This document shows positions 42,682 to 51,671 of a stretch of 64,000 nucleotides of DNA, piece by piece. Source of the DNA: Thermococcus gammatolerans EJ3 (GTDB lineage: Archaea; Methanobacteriota_B; Thermococci; Thermococcales; Thermococcaceae); contig NC_012804.1 of assembly GCF_000022365.1 (NCBI RefSeq), positions 1,054,001 to 1,118,000 on the forward strand, written 5' to 3'. A program made the translations under genes and the position numbers. The notes beneath the pieces were generated by a model. It did not search any database. It had not been told where the DNA came from and saw nothing but the letters and a program-made list of their open reading frames with translations. Position 1 is the first letter of the stretch. Each line of letters begins with the position of its first letter.

Positions 42682-43431
42682 TTATACGTAAAACACCATA
42701 CCGTCATATGCAACCAGAACCCGGGTGCCCCATCTCTTTCTCACGTAGTCGGTCAGCTCAAGGAACGGCAGGTTCTTGTGGGAGATGTGGCTGAGAACGG
42801 TTCTCTCCGCCAATCTAAGTCCAAGTTCGGCCGCTTCGTCAACGTTGTTGTGGTAGGGGTCGTCAAAGCCCGGAGGATAGGTCGCATCTACAATCGCTAG
42901 CCTGAGCGGGGCCCTCTCTTCCAGAAACTCCTGCGTCTCCTCCGGAAGGCCTTTGGTGTCGTAGAGCAGGGCCACGCTCTTCCCATCCTCTTCGATGAGG
43001 TAGCCGAGCGTTTCAACGCCATGATTCAGCTTTAGCGTGGTTATCTTTAATGTATCAACCTCGAGAGTGTCGAAGGGCTTTAAAATTCTCGGGCGGAGGT
43101 TCTTCGGGTCCTGCAGGATTAGCGCGTCGGCGCTCCCCTTAGGCGCGTAGAGAACCGTTCCCCTCGCCATCCAGCGGAGCTTGTAGAGTCCGTAGATGTG
43201 GTCGTGGTGCCAGTGCGTCAAGAAAATCGCTTCGAGCGGGACGTTGAGAAAGTCCCTGATGTCGGTTCCAACGTCGAAGAGAACGGCTTTTCGGTTGTCT
43301 GTGATTACCGCGAGCGTTGAGGGCCTTCTCTGGGCGAAGCCAAACTTTCTCGCCTCGGTGCAGGTCGAGCAGGTGCAGAGGTGGGCCGGAATCCCCTCGC
43401 TCCCGCCGGTGCCGATGAAGTAAACGAGCAT
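42682..43431 (-). CDS. MBL-fold metallo-hydrolase (PhnP-like)
   Basis: 249 residues. Starts MLVYFIGTGGSEGIP, then CTCSTCTEAR, a Cys-rich zinc site typical of PhnP-like phosphodiesterases. The metallo-beta-lactamase motif is FLTHWHHDHIYGLYKLR; further ligands are in LKLNHGVETLGY, ALLYDTKGLPEE and TVLSHISHKN. PhnP acts on cyclic phosphodiesters; the archaeal substrate is unknown. The ATG after GGAGCTGGTCATC was chosen over one five codons upstream. It converges with argF at a 25-bp gap. Confidence 0.85.
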   Translation of the reverse strand: MLVYFIGTGGSEGIPAHLCTCSTCTEARKFGFAQRRPSTLAVITDNRKAVLFDVGTDIRDFLNVPLEAIFLTHWHHDHIYGLYKLRWMARGTVLYAPKGSADALILQDPKNLRPRILKPFDTLEVDTLKITTLKLNHGVETLGYLIEEDGKSVALLYDTKGLPEETQEFLEERAPLRLAIVDATYPPGFDDPYHNNVDEAAELGLRLAERTVLSHISHKNLPFLELTDYVRKRWGTRVLVAYDGMVFYV

Positions 43432-43476
43432 GATGACCAGCTCCATTATTTTATGGTTGTGAAATAGGATGCGCGC

Positions 43477-43854
43477 TTATAAAAGTTGCTCGACCTTAAC
43501 CGGTTTAACTTTTAGAACATTGACGTATCGCCTGAAACCCTTCTCATCAACGATGTGGAACTCGAATGGATGATATTCCGGCAGGCCGGCGAGTTCCTCG
43601 ATTCTGACCTCAAGTTTTACCCTCTCACGCAGACTCTGAGGGGCTTCCCTCACCTTAATGAGCAAATCCACGTCGCTTCCTGCGGTGAACTTTCCGGTGA
43701 GAACGCTTCCGAAGACGTAGAGCTCGCACTCACCAAACACCTTCTCACACGCCCGCTTTATTGCTGGGAGATACTTCCGGTAGTTCTTAATCATGAGGTA
43801 GCGCTCTCTCCCCCGCCTGATTAGCCTACTCCTCACTTCTTCTTTCGAACGCAT
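43477..43854 (-). CDS. MNT nucleotidyltransferase-domain protein (pair partner of HEPN)
   Basis: 125 residues. The pol-beta-type nucleotidyltransferase motif is YVFGSVLTGKFTAGSDVDLL: GS, then ten residues, then DxD, all intact. A possible third acidic residue is in FEFHIVD. The start lies inside the HEPN gene (29-bp overlap), so the two are translationally coupled; a later ATG (MIKNYRKYL) with GGGGGAG upstream is an alternative. Such MNT/HEPN pairs act as toxin-antitoxin systems, the MNT protein in known cases AMPylating the HEPN toxin. Activity here is inferred. Confidence 0.82.
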   Translation of the reverse strand: MRSKEEVRSRLIRRGRERYLMIKNYRKYLPAIKRACEKVFGECELYVFGSVLTGKFTAGSDVDLLIKVREAPQSLRERVKLEVRIEELAGLPEYHPFEFHIVDEKGFRRYVNVLKVKPVKVEQLL

Positions 43855-44242
43855 CAACGAGACCCTCCACGAAGTCCATGACCTTCAGGACGAACTCCAT
43901 CAAATCTCTGGCGTCTTCCTCACAGTAAATTCTCGGCTCGTAGCGGGCGCCCGTATAAGCCTCCTCCAGTTCCCTGAGGAGTCCCCTGTTCTGTCTCACG
44001 AACTCGACCACCTCGTCCTCCGCGCCCAGTGCCTCGCCCACCCCTTTGAGCAGTTCCCTTATTGAGTGCGTCCTGAGCCGCACACCGGAGTATTTCACGA
44101 TGAGTGCCTTTAGGTAGAGTTGGAGAGCCTGTTCCGCCAAAAACACTGCAGTATCATACTTTTCACGCTCAAACGCCTCGTTTGCCAGCTCAAGATAATC
44201 CCCGGAGCGCCTCAAAAGTGTCTCAACCTCCTCGTAGTGCAT
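43826..44242 (-). CDS. HEPN domain protein
   Basis: 138 residues, all-helical HEPN fold: LRRSGDYLELANEAFEREKY, DTAVFLAEQALQLYLKALIV, then THSIRELLKGVGEALG. It is encoded upstream of and overlapping the MNT nucleotidyltransferase. The ribonuclease-type HEPN motif R-x4-6-H is not evident: the conserved His here is in RLRTHSIREL, with only three residues after an Arg. So it may not be an RNase but a substrate-binding partner of the MNT protein. Its ATG follows GGTGAGATGC. It diverges from the Mut7-C gene over 45 bp. Confidence 0.82.
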   Translation of the reverse strand: MHYEEVETLLRRSGDYLELANEAFEREKYDTAVFLAEQALQLYLKALIVKYSGVRLRTHSIRELLKGVGEALGAEDEVVEFVRQNRGLLRELEEAYTGARYEPRIYCEEDARDLMEFVLKVMDFVEGLVDAFERRSEE

Positions 44243-44287
44243 CTCACCACCGGAAGCACTTTAACTGCTTCCCATTAATACCTTTCG

Positions 44288-44755
44288 ATGATGAAGTTCA
44301 TCGCCGACATGATGCTTGGCAGATTAGCGCGCTGGTTGCGCCTCTACGGCCACGACACCCTCTACGGAATCGAGAACGATGATGAGATAATCGAGGTTGC
44401 CCGGAAAGAGGGTAGGGTAATCCTCACCAAGGACGTGGCCCTTGCCCGTAAAGCTGAAAAGCTCGGCGTCAAGGTCTTCCTCCTCCGCTCCAACTCACTT
44501 GAGGAGCAGGTTGAAGAGCTGAAGCGCCTCGGCGTTGAATTTAAAGAACTCTTTCCAGCGAATGCACGATGTCCGAAATGCAACGGGCCGATAAGGGCCG
44601 TCCCAAAGGAGGTCGTTAAAGGTAAGGTTCCTTCAAAGGTCTACGAGAATTACAACGAGTTCTACGTCTGCGAAAACTGTGGACAAATCTACTGGCCTGG
44701 AAAACAGTGGAGGGAGATGCTGAAAATAGATAGAAGGCTGAGGGATCCCCGATGA
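44288..44755 (+). CDS. Mut7-C RNase-domain protein with zinc ribbon
   Basis: 155 residues. The PIN-like Mut7-C domain covers about 1-90 (KFIADMMLGRLARWLRLYGH with the first Asp; IEVARKEGRVILTKDVALAR with the second acidic centre; VFLLRSNSLEEQVEEL). A zinc ribbon follows (CPKCNGPI near 97 and CENCG near 131). The domain is predicted to be a single-strand RNase. A TATA-like attaatacc lies about 15-20 bp before the ATG, so the mRNA is leaderless or starts slightly upstream. Its stop overlaps mptE by four bases (ATGA). No target is known. Confidence 0.85.
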   Translation: MMKFIADMMLGRLARWLRLYGHDTLYGIENDDEIIEVARKEGRVILTKDVALARKAEKLGVKVFLLRSNSLEEQVEELKRLGVEFKELFPANARCPKCNGPIRAVPKEVVKGKVPSKVYENYNEFYVCENCGQIYWPGKQWREMLKIDRRLRDPR

Positions 44756-45513
44756 AGTGGGAAGACTGGAAACCTTTTTACCTGAGGATAGTGAGGGAGA
44801 TGGGCTACTCAATCGAGGAAGACCGGAAGTCGGCCGAGCTACTCCGTGAGTTACTCCTTGAGGGAGATGAGTACATCCTCCGCGAGGAGCTTGAGGCGGT
44901 AATCGGGCGGAAAGCTTACGTCTTTGGAGCGGGCCCGAGCCTTGAGAACGCTTTAGGGGAGTTCGACTTCTCGGACGGGACGCTCATATCTGCCGATGGG
45001 GCGACGACGGCTTTACTCGAATTCGGGCTTATTCCGGACGTAATCGTTACCGACCTCGACGGGAGGATTCCTGATATAAAGCTCGCCAACGATCGGGGTT
45101 CTCTCCTCGTGGTTCACGCACACGGAGACAACAAAGATAAGCTCGTCTCATACGTTCCGTTCCTGTCGAGAATTCTCGGAACGACTCAAGCCGAGCCCCT
45201 CGATATAATCTACAACTTCGGCGGCTTCACCGATGGAGATAGGGCCGCTTTTTTAGCTGAGGAACTTGGAGCGAGAGAAATCGTCCTTGTCGGCTTTGAC
45301 TTTGGCGAAATCGTTGGAAAGTGGAGTAAGCCCTATCTTAGGAGGCACTCACCGGTATGGGAGAGCAAGCGCAAGAAGTTCGAGTTCGCGAGGGAACTGT
45401 TGACGTGGCTTGAGAAAAACGGGCGGGCAAGAATAAAAATGCTAATTCCTTCTCCTACCCAGAAGGAAGGGAAGGAGCAACAGGAACGCGGCCGGTCCGC
45501 AGATGCCCTCTGA
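44752..45513 (+). CDS. mptE: 6-hydroxymethyl-7,8-dihydropterin diphosphokinase (MptE type)
   Basis: 253 residues of the DUF115 family. It activates 6-hydroxymethyldihydropterin with ATP for tetrahydropterin (methanopterin-like or folate-like) cofactor synthesis; the Pyrococcus furiosus homolog has this activity. Seen: KAYVFGAGPSLENAL, LISADGATTALLE, VIVTDLDGRIPD and IIYNFGGFTDGDRAAFLAEE. The start overlaps the Mut7-C stop by four bases. The C-terminus (SPTQKEGKEQQERGRSADAL) is charged and unlike the core; it is encoded in the 72-bp tail-to-tail overlap with the CGP-CTERM gene, perhaps after loss of an original stop codon. Confidence 0.88.
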   Translation: MKWEDWKPFYLRIVREMGYSIEEDRKSAELLRELLLEGDEYILREELEAVIGRKAYVFGAGPSLENALGEFDFSDGTLISADGATTALLEFGLIPDVIVTDLDGRIPDIKLANDRGSLLVVHAHGDNKDKLVSYVPFLSRILGTTQAEPLDIIYNFGGFTDGDRAAFLAEELGAREIVLVGFDFGEIVGKWSKPYLRRHSPVWESKRKKFEFARELLTWLEKNGRARIKMLIPSPTQKEGKEQQERGRSADAL

Positions 45514-47091
45514 TCCCTTTGAAGTTTCTGATTCAGTGCTCGATGAGGATCCAGATAGCGACGTCGCTGAAGTTGTCGTTGTCACAGAAGTGCTAGAGCT
45601 TGAGGAGTGCCTCTTTGAGGTTGTCGAGTGCTGGCTGTGAGTGGTGGAAGTCTGTGTTCTTGTTTCACTCATTGTATCCGTTTCTTTGTTCTGGCCCGTG
45701 CAGAGTTGCGAGGCTTTAAGCTCCAGTTCTGTTTTCTCTGCCCTTACTCCTGACAGAACCTGAAACGCAACGTCGGAAATCTCGTAATATCTAGGATCGA
45801 CAGAATGGAAGTTCAGCTCGAAATCCTCCTCGCTGAGCTCGGCGTTCTTCCAGCAGGGGTCGTCTCCGTTTACAGCAAAGAGAATCACGCTCCGGGAACC
45901 GGTCAGTCCGATCGTCCCGATCACAGTATCCTCTTTCGCCCAGATATCTCTGACGAGACTGATTGATCGGAATGTAGCGGGCTCGTACGCGAGCGCCCGC
46001 TTTATCCATCCGGAACCGTCCATCTCGATGAGGACGACGCTGCCCATGAACCTCTTCGCTCCTGCAACCCAGGTGCCTATTTCACCGAGGTAGAGGGAAT
46101 TTCCGGAGACGGTGAAGCGGTTTGTCACAAGGCCCGGTTCTTTGACGATCTTTCCCCAGACGGGGCTCTCGTTCCGGGCTATCTCTATCACCGCCGGGAA
46201 CTTAACGGAAGTCCTGTTGATTTCGGTTTCGTACGTGCCGATTATGTAGAAACCGTCTCCTCCCCTGGCTATCCCGCTGGCGTAGAGTAAGTGCCCTCCC
46301 TCCTGGGAGCGGTGGTGGGAGTAGCTGAGAACGCTGAGCACCGTCCCGTTGGTCAGCATCTCGGTGAGAATTATCCTTGCCCCGCCTATTGCGGTCTCGG
46401 CGTTGGTTGAGATGAAATACAGCCGGTTTCCATCGACGAGCATCTCCTTCGGCTCAAGGCCAAAGGTTACTTTGATGCCCCTGGCCCACAGAACCTTCCC
46501 ATAGAGGGGTTTCACATTTTCATCCACCGAGACTTTCAGGACGACTGCCCATTTTCCAAGCTTTGCGAGGATGTAGAGGTACTTACCATCGAGCACGGCG
46601 TCCCTCGGGTAGATGTGGGCCCGAACCAGTTTTGAAGTTCCCCCGTAGGTTTTGTTCACGTAGGCTGAAATCAGCTCTCCCCAGCGGACGTTCAGGTCGT
46701 CATCGAGCCTGAGGATCAAGATGCCGTCAAAGCCTTCAGTCTTCTTTGAGTGGGCTTCGACGATCAGATAGTAGCCGGTGGGAGCTTTCAGCAGGATCGG
46801 ATGCAGGGCAAGGGGGTTCACGTTTATTGTCTCGCCGTCCTCAACGGATATGGACAGCATCTCACCCCCAAAGGCCGTTCCGTCGGGAGTCACTTCGATT
46901 AGCGCGAGGTGATTCTTCAGCCCTTTGCTGTAGATACCTGCAATTAGTACCCGGTTGTCTGAGTAGAGCGTGTAATAGGGGTCAAAGGAATCCATTGAGC
47001 TCCCTTTGATCGTGTACTGAAATTCCAAGGCTGAAGCAAAGGTTGAGGAGAGCATCAACATCAGGGCTACGAGCGGTGCGAGCCACCTCAT
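45442..47091 (-). CDS. CGP-CTERM sorting-domain surface protein
   Basis: 549 residues. Signal peptide (LAPLVALMLMLSSTFASA), a large beta-rich extracellular part (about 25-460), a Ser/Thr-rich linker (about 475-530, TSTTHSQHSTTSKRHSSSSS), then the CGP-CTERM signal: ICGPAAFLLLLPFLLG followed by RRRN. In Thermococcales this tripartite end is thought to be processed by an unknown enzyme, perhaps with lipid attachment at the Cys. The body contains repeated beta-propeller-like units (YLYILAKLGKWAVVLKVSVD, GDGFYIIGTYETEI). Ligand unknown. A stretch of about 130 bp upstream is AT-rich with no gene. Confidence 0.87.
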   Translation of the reverse strand: MRWLAPLVALMLMLSSTFASALEFQYTIKGSSMDSFDPYYTLYSDNRVLIAGIYSKGLKNHLALIEVTPDGTAFGGEMLSISVEDGETINVNPLALHPILLKAPTGYYLIVEAHSKKTEGFDGILILRLDDDLNVRWGELISAYVNKTYGGTSKLVRAHIYPRDAVLDGKYLYILAKLGKWAVVLKVSVDENVKPLYGKVLWARGIKVTFGLEPKEMLVDGNRLYFISTNAETAIGGARIILTEMLTNGTVLSVLSYSHHRSQEGGHLLYASGIARGGDGFYIIGTYETEINRTSVKFPAVIEIARNESPVWGKIVKEPGLVTNRFTVSGNSLYLGEIGTWVAGAKRFMGSVVLIEMDGSGWIKRALAYEPATFRSISLVRDIWAKEDTVIGTIGLTGSRSVILFAVNGDDPCWKNAELSEEDFELNFHSVDPRYYEISDVAFQVLSGVRAEKTELELKASQLCTGQNKETDTMSETRTQTSTTHSQHSTTSKRHSSSSSTSVTTTTSATSLSGSSSSTESETSKGSEGICGPAAFLLLLPFLLGRRRN

Positions 47092-47218
47092 GGATAACCC
47101 TCAAATTTTCTACAACTTTTTGGCTAAAATACTTTTTCTTGACTAAAAATTCATCAAATCCGACAAAATTTCCCCGAACGATTCGACAGATTTTAAAAGG
47201 AAGCTCCGAACTTGAAAT

Positions 47219-47666
47219 ATGATAACCATCAAGGAGCTCCGCTCAGAAACAGAGGTGCTCGAATGCATTGAGACGGCTAGGGCTTTGCCGGAGTGGTTCA
47301 ACGAGGCAGGCCTCAGGCTATTGAGCGGGATTTGAGAGTGGAAAGAACTTTCGTCGCCCTTGAGGAGAGCAAGGTTCTAGGCTTCATAACCTTGAAGCCC
47401 ATTAATGAAAAAGCCCTTGAAATCCTCTGGATGCAGTTAGGAGGGAGCTTAGAGGACGGGGGATCGGAACTAAACTCCTCAACTTCATTGAGGACTGGGC
47501 GAGGGAGAGGGGCTTTGAGTTACTGTTGGTCAAGACGCCGGGCGATTTAAGTTACAGGCCCTACGATGAAACGAGGCGCTTCGTGAGAATCGCGCTGATA
47601 GACCCGTATCCTGAGTGGGGTGAGCCGGCGCTTGTTTACGTAAAATGCAAATGCATCAGAAAATGA
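47219..47666 (+). pseudogene. GNAT-family acetyltransferase, frameshifted
   Basis: Three pieces of one reading frame are split by two shifts. Piece 1 starts at ATG: MITIKELRSETEVLECIETA, stopping with TGA near 47333. Piece 2 in another frame: VERTFVALEESKVLGFITLK, then EKALEILWM. Piece 3 in a third frame: ELRGRGIGTKLLNFIEDWAR, which is the acetyl-CoA-binding RGxGxG motif of GNAT enzymes, then RGFELLLVKTPGDL to TGA. Joined, they would make a normal-length acetyltransferase of about 150 residues. A TATA-like attttaaaagg is still present upstream, so decay may be recent. Confidence 0.75.
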
Positions 47667-47669
47667 AAT

Positions 47670-48977
47670 CTAAAACCCTGCAATGAATGTCTGCCAGGGG
47701 TAAAACACTATCCTCTCGCCCAACTCGTACTTTCCGCCCAGCACTAAGCCCCTCCTTGCATTCAGGCGGTCCATGCTCCTCTCAACCTGCTTTCTCTGGA
47801 TCTTGCCAAGGCCGACCTCGATAACGATTTTCTCCCCGCCAAGCTCAAGGACGAAGTCAGCCCCCCCTTTGCCGGGTTCGTAGCAGAGCTTGCCGTTTCT
47901 AGACTTTGCGAGGAGGAACAGATAGAACGCTACGGTGTCCTCCAACAATGAGGCGAATACATCTTTTTTTCCGAGGCTGAAGCCGGAACCGAAGAGTAGG
48001 GCCGACTTGATTGGAACGGCGATAAACTTGATTTTTGGACTTTTTCTCCTCGCTTTTGAGAGCGAACCGCAGGGGGAAATTCTCTGCACGAGCCCAGCTT
48101 TCTCAAGGGCGTCCACCAGCTTAATAACCGTCCCCTTTGCCAGTCCAAGGGTTTTCGAAAGTTTCTCGTAGCTGAAGCGCTCTCCCTTCGGTGTTGCAAG
48201 CAGGTGAAGCAGGTCGAAGGCCCGATCGAGCGTTTCAGTGTCGAACTCATGCACGTCCCTCAGGTCACGGTAGATGACCCTGTCGAGCATGGTGCTCAGT
48301 CTTTCGTAAACCTCTCGCTCATCCATTTCCAGGATCATGGGCATTGACCCGGCCCTAACGTAGAGTTCAACGTCTTCCGTTACTGGAGGCATCGGAACTT
48401 CCTGTCCCCGTAGGATTCTCCCCATGAGCTCAGGAATTTCACGACCGGTTTTGAGAAGGTAATACTCCCTAAACGTCATCGGGAAGAGCTCCCTGTGCAG
48501 TGCTCTCCTCGCGAGGTCGGGGCTCTCCCTGAGCTTGATTGCCGATGAGCCCGTTGCAATTATGAGGAACCGCTTCTCATCGTGGAGGAGTTTCAGCTTT
48601 AAGTCCCAGTCCCTTTCGTACTGAACTTCATCGAGCAGGATCACCGCCTTCTTGGGCTGGACGAGCCGTCTGTAGGCGTTGATTACCTCCAGCAGTTCCA
48701 GGCCTAGGGCCCTCAACCTATCTAAGGACAAGTAAAGAACGTTGTTCGGGCTCGTTCTCTTAATGGCTTCAAAGTACAGCTGGGCGAGAAGGGTAGTCTT
48801 CCCAACTCCCCGTATTCCGAGCAGGAGAACTGTATCGGGGGCTCCCATCTCAAGGTACGCCGTAAGTTTTGATGAGAGATCACCGTACGACATCCTTTTG
48901 TGGGGCTTGTTGTAGGCACCGAGCAAGTTTCGGATGTTCACGAGGTGCTGTACAATAAAGTCATCTGGTTGAACCAT
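47670..48977 (-). CDS. AAA_14/DUF4143-type ATPase
   Basis: 435 residues. Walker A LLLGIRGVGKTTLLAQLYF, Walker B KKAVILLDEVQYERDWD and sensor FLIIATGSSAIKL, typical of AAA_14. Then HRELFPMTFREYYLLKTGRE, a winged helix (KLSKTLGLAKGTVIKLVDAL) and a C-terminal PD-(D/E)XK-like DUF4143 part (GGADFVLELGGEKIVIEVGL; the Lys of ExK is not obvious). Such ATPases are scattered in archaeal genomes with no settled role. Its ATG follows GGTGGGATT. A 24-bp perfect palindrome lies between the TATA box and the ATG. It diverges from the MFS gene. Confidence 0.85.
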   Translation of the reverse strand: MVQPDDFIVQHLVNIRNLLGAYNKPHKRMSYGDLSSKLTAYLEMGAPDTVLLLGIRGVGKTTLLAQLYFEAIKRTSPNNVLYLSLDRLRALGLELLEVINAYRRLVQPKKAVILLDEVQYERDWDLKLKLLHDEKRFLIIATGSSAIKLRESPDLARRALHRELFPMTFREYYLLKTGREIPELMGRILRGQEVPMPPVTEDVELYVRAGSMPMILEMDEREVYERLSTMLDRVIYRDLRDVHEFDTETLDRAFDLLHLLATPKGERFSYEKLSKTLGLAKGTVIKLVDALEKAGLVQRISPCGSLSKARRKSPKIKFIAVPIKSALLFGSGFSLGKKDVFASLLEDTVAFYLFLLAKSRNGKLCYEPGKGGADFVLELGGEKIVIEVGLGKIQRKQVERSMDRLNARRGLVLGGKYELGERIVFYPWQTFIAGF

Positions 48978-48987
48978 AATCCCACCT

Positions 48988-49018
48988 ATTTGGTCATTTG
49001 GATGACCAAATTTATAAA
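48988..49018 (-). promoter_or_regulatory. TATA box and 24-bp palindromic operator of AAA_14 ATPase
   Basis: ATTTGGTCAT-TTGG-ATGACCAAAT (48988-49011), perfect 10-bp arms around 4 bp. On the minus strand the TATA box (tttataaa, 49011-49018) lies immediately upstream of it and the ATG (48977) 11 bp downstream, so the palindrome spans from the TATA box to about the transcription start. Strong candidate repressor site. Confidence 0.8.
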
Positions 49019-49091
49019 CCTTACCTCAAGCGTTACTCCCCCGCCAAGCCAATATTTTTAAACACGGCATGGAATCTGAACGGGGCTTCAG

Positions 49092-50276
49092 ATGCGCTGG
49101 AGCGAGATTCCGAGGGGAGCGAAAGCCTACATCCTCTACCACACACTAATAACCCCTGGCCTGATAATCTGGGCGCTCTTCCCGCTCTACCTCATGGAAA
49201 CCGGCTATTCAATTTTAGAAGTTGGGGCGTTCTTCACAGCGGTCAACATCGCCACGATTCCGCTAACTTACCTCTTCGGCAGGCTCTTCAACCGCTGGGA
49301 TATCAAAAAGGGCCTAATCGCGATAGACATACTCGATGGGGTTGCCTACGTAATGTACGGCCTCGCGAAGGGAGCCATAGCCCCTATTATGCTCTTCGCA
49401 GGTAGGGCCATCGAAAAGCTCTCGACGGTTCTCTATCCCCTCTACCGCGCCTACGAGCAGATAATTTACCCGGAGGACAAATACGAGGAAATCTTCGCCT
49501 GGCACCTCCGTCTGCCCGAGATATCGAGGCTGATTACTTTTCCGATTATGGGTTACCTTCTCGGCTACGTCTATCCTGGGCCTGAAAGCTACCGCCGGGT
49601 TTTTCTGCTCTTCGGCCTCTTTTCGGCCGTCACAGTGGCCTACATCTGGTTCTTTCTGCCCTCGGTCGGTAGGAAGGAGAGGATAACGCCCGAGGGTTTC
49701 ACTTTCAAGGCTGGCGAGTTCAAGCTCCTCATAGCGTTCGAAACGCTCTTCACACTCGCCTGGTTCTTAGCTCCGGAAATCGTGCTGATAAACTACGTCG
49801 TCTTCGTGCTCCACAAGACCGTCTTCGAGGTAACTCTGATAGCCTGCGCGAGCAGTTTGGCATCGATAATAGGAACCTACGCCAGCGAGAGGGTTCCGAA
49901 GGGGAAAGGATTCCAGGCGATAGGGGTCGGCATGCTGATTAACGCCTTCTACGCTCTGGTTATGGCCCTGTCTCCTCCATTTTGGCTCGCTCTTGTTGTT
50001 TACGCAGTCGGCGACTTCGGGAACACATTCTGGTTCCCGTTCTACCGCTCCTGGATGTTCAAGCTGATTCCAAAGGAGAAGGCCAGCGAGTTCCACGCGG
50101 CTATATCAAGTTATCGAAAGCTCTTCGGCCTCTTCGCACCCTTCGTTGCCGGGGCTTTGGCGAGCATTCATCCAACGCTGCCCTACGCTGTAAGCTTCGG
50201 GCTGTTTTTAATGGCCGGGGCTATGTTTGCGAAGCTGAGCAGAAAAAGAGAGAGGGGAGCACCGAGTCCCTCTTAA
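49092..50276 (+). CDS. MFS transporter
   Basis: 394 residues with about 11-12 membrane helices in two halves, the central loop around residues 190-215 (VGRKERITPEGFTFKAGEFK). The first-loop motif YLFGRLFNRWDIKKG is a form of the MFS motif A (GxLxDRxGRR). Substrate unknown; drug-efflux-like or sugar carriers have a similar plan. An RBS is weak, as the ATG follows GGGGCTTCAG. It converges on nadM with a 4-bp overlap. It diverges from the palindrome-controlled ATPase. Confidence 0.85.
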   Translation: MRWSEIPRGAKAYILYHTLITPGLIIWALFPLYLMETGYSILEVGAFFTAVNIATIPLTYLFGRLFNRWDIKKGLIAIDILDGVAYVMYGLAKGAIAPIMLFAGRAIEKLSTVLYPLYRAYEQIIYPEDKYEEIFAWHLRLPEISRLITFPIMGYLLGYVYPGPESYRRVFLLFGLFSAVTVAYIWFFLPSVGRKERITPEGFTFKAGEFKLLIAFETLFTLAWFLAPEIVLINYVVFVLHKTVFEVTLIACASSLASIIGTYASERVPKGKGFQAIGVGMLINAFYALVMALSPPFWLALVVYAVGDFGNTFWFPFYRSWMFKLIPKEKASEFHAAISSYRKLFGLFAPFVAGALASIHPTLPYAVSFGLFLMAGAMFAKLSRKRERGAPSPS

Positions 50277-50836
50277 AACTCCGGAATCCTTATCGGCGCC
50301 TGCAACTCCTTCTCGTTCTTCTCGAGATTGGTCGCGAGCATACGAATCCTCTCGCAACCCTTGATTTCCCGTATGAACTCGGCGACGCTCCTCGGTACGA
50401 GCTCCTCCCATGGCTTGCCCTCGACCATGCGCTTCCTTATCTCGGTCGCCGAGAGGATGTCCTTCCTGAACATCGGCTGGACTATCACTTCGTAGCCTTT
50501 CTCGCGGAAGAGCTGGGCAACCAGAGAGTTCCCTGTGAAGACGACGTCAAACCTCGGCACCATGCTGACCACATAGGTCGCCCAGATGGCGTTGAAGTTG
50601 ATGTCCGGGAGCGGAATCAAGTAGTAGCGCTTCTTGGGGAACTCAGCTTCATCAAGGGCCCTTATCAGCATCTCCATCCTCTCGCTCGTCGTGAAGGGGT
50701 TCTTGAGGGTGTGGCTTGCCTGTGCGCTCCCGATTCCGATGATGACCTCGTCAACTTGCGAGAAGACGAACTCCAAAGCTTTCATGTGCCCGTTGTGGAC
50801 GGGCTGGAAACGGCCGACGAATAGACCGCGCTTCAT
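50273..50836 (-). CDS. nadM: Nicotinamide-nucleotide adenylyltransferase (archaeal NadM)
   Basis: 187 residues. It joins NMN (or NaMN) with ATP to form NAD. The nucleotidyltransferase signature is RGLFVGRFQPVHNGH, with GxFxPxHxGH, and the C-terminal ISxTxIR motif is present as LSATEIRKRMVEG. IGIGSAQASHTLKNPFT is the substrate loop. It begins directly after the stop of the SAM-hydrolase gene (TGA-ATG adjacent), so the two form an operon. Start ATG has GGAGGTGATTG upstream. The last 15 residues (KNEKELQAPIRIPEF) extend past the fold. Cytoplasmic, homohexamer in relatives. Confidence 0.94.
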   Translation of the reverse strand: MKRGLFVGRFQPVHNGHMKALEFVFSQVDEVIIGIGSAQASHTLKNPFTTSERMEMLIRALDEAEFPKKRYYLIPLPDINFNAIWATYVVSMVPRFDVVFTGNSLVAQLFREKGYEVIVQPMFRKDILSATEIRKRMVEGKPWEELVPRSVAEFIREIKGCERIRMLATNLEKNEKELQAPIRIPEF

Positions 50837-51649
<813 letters not shown>

Positions 51650-51671
51650 TTAAGAGGTTGCGGGGGTTGAG

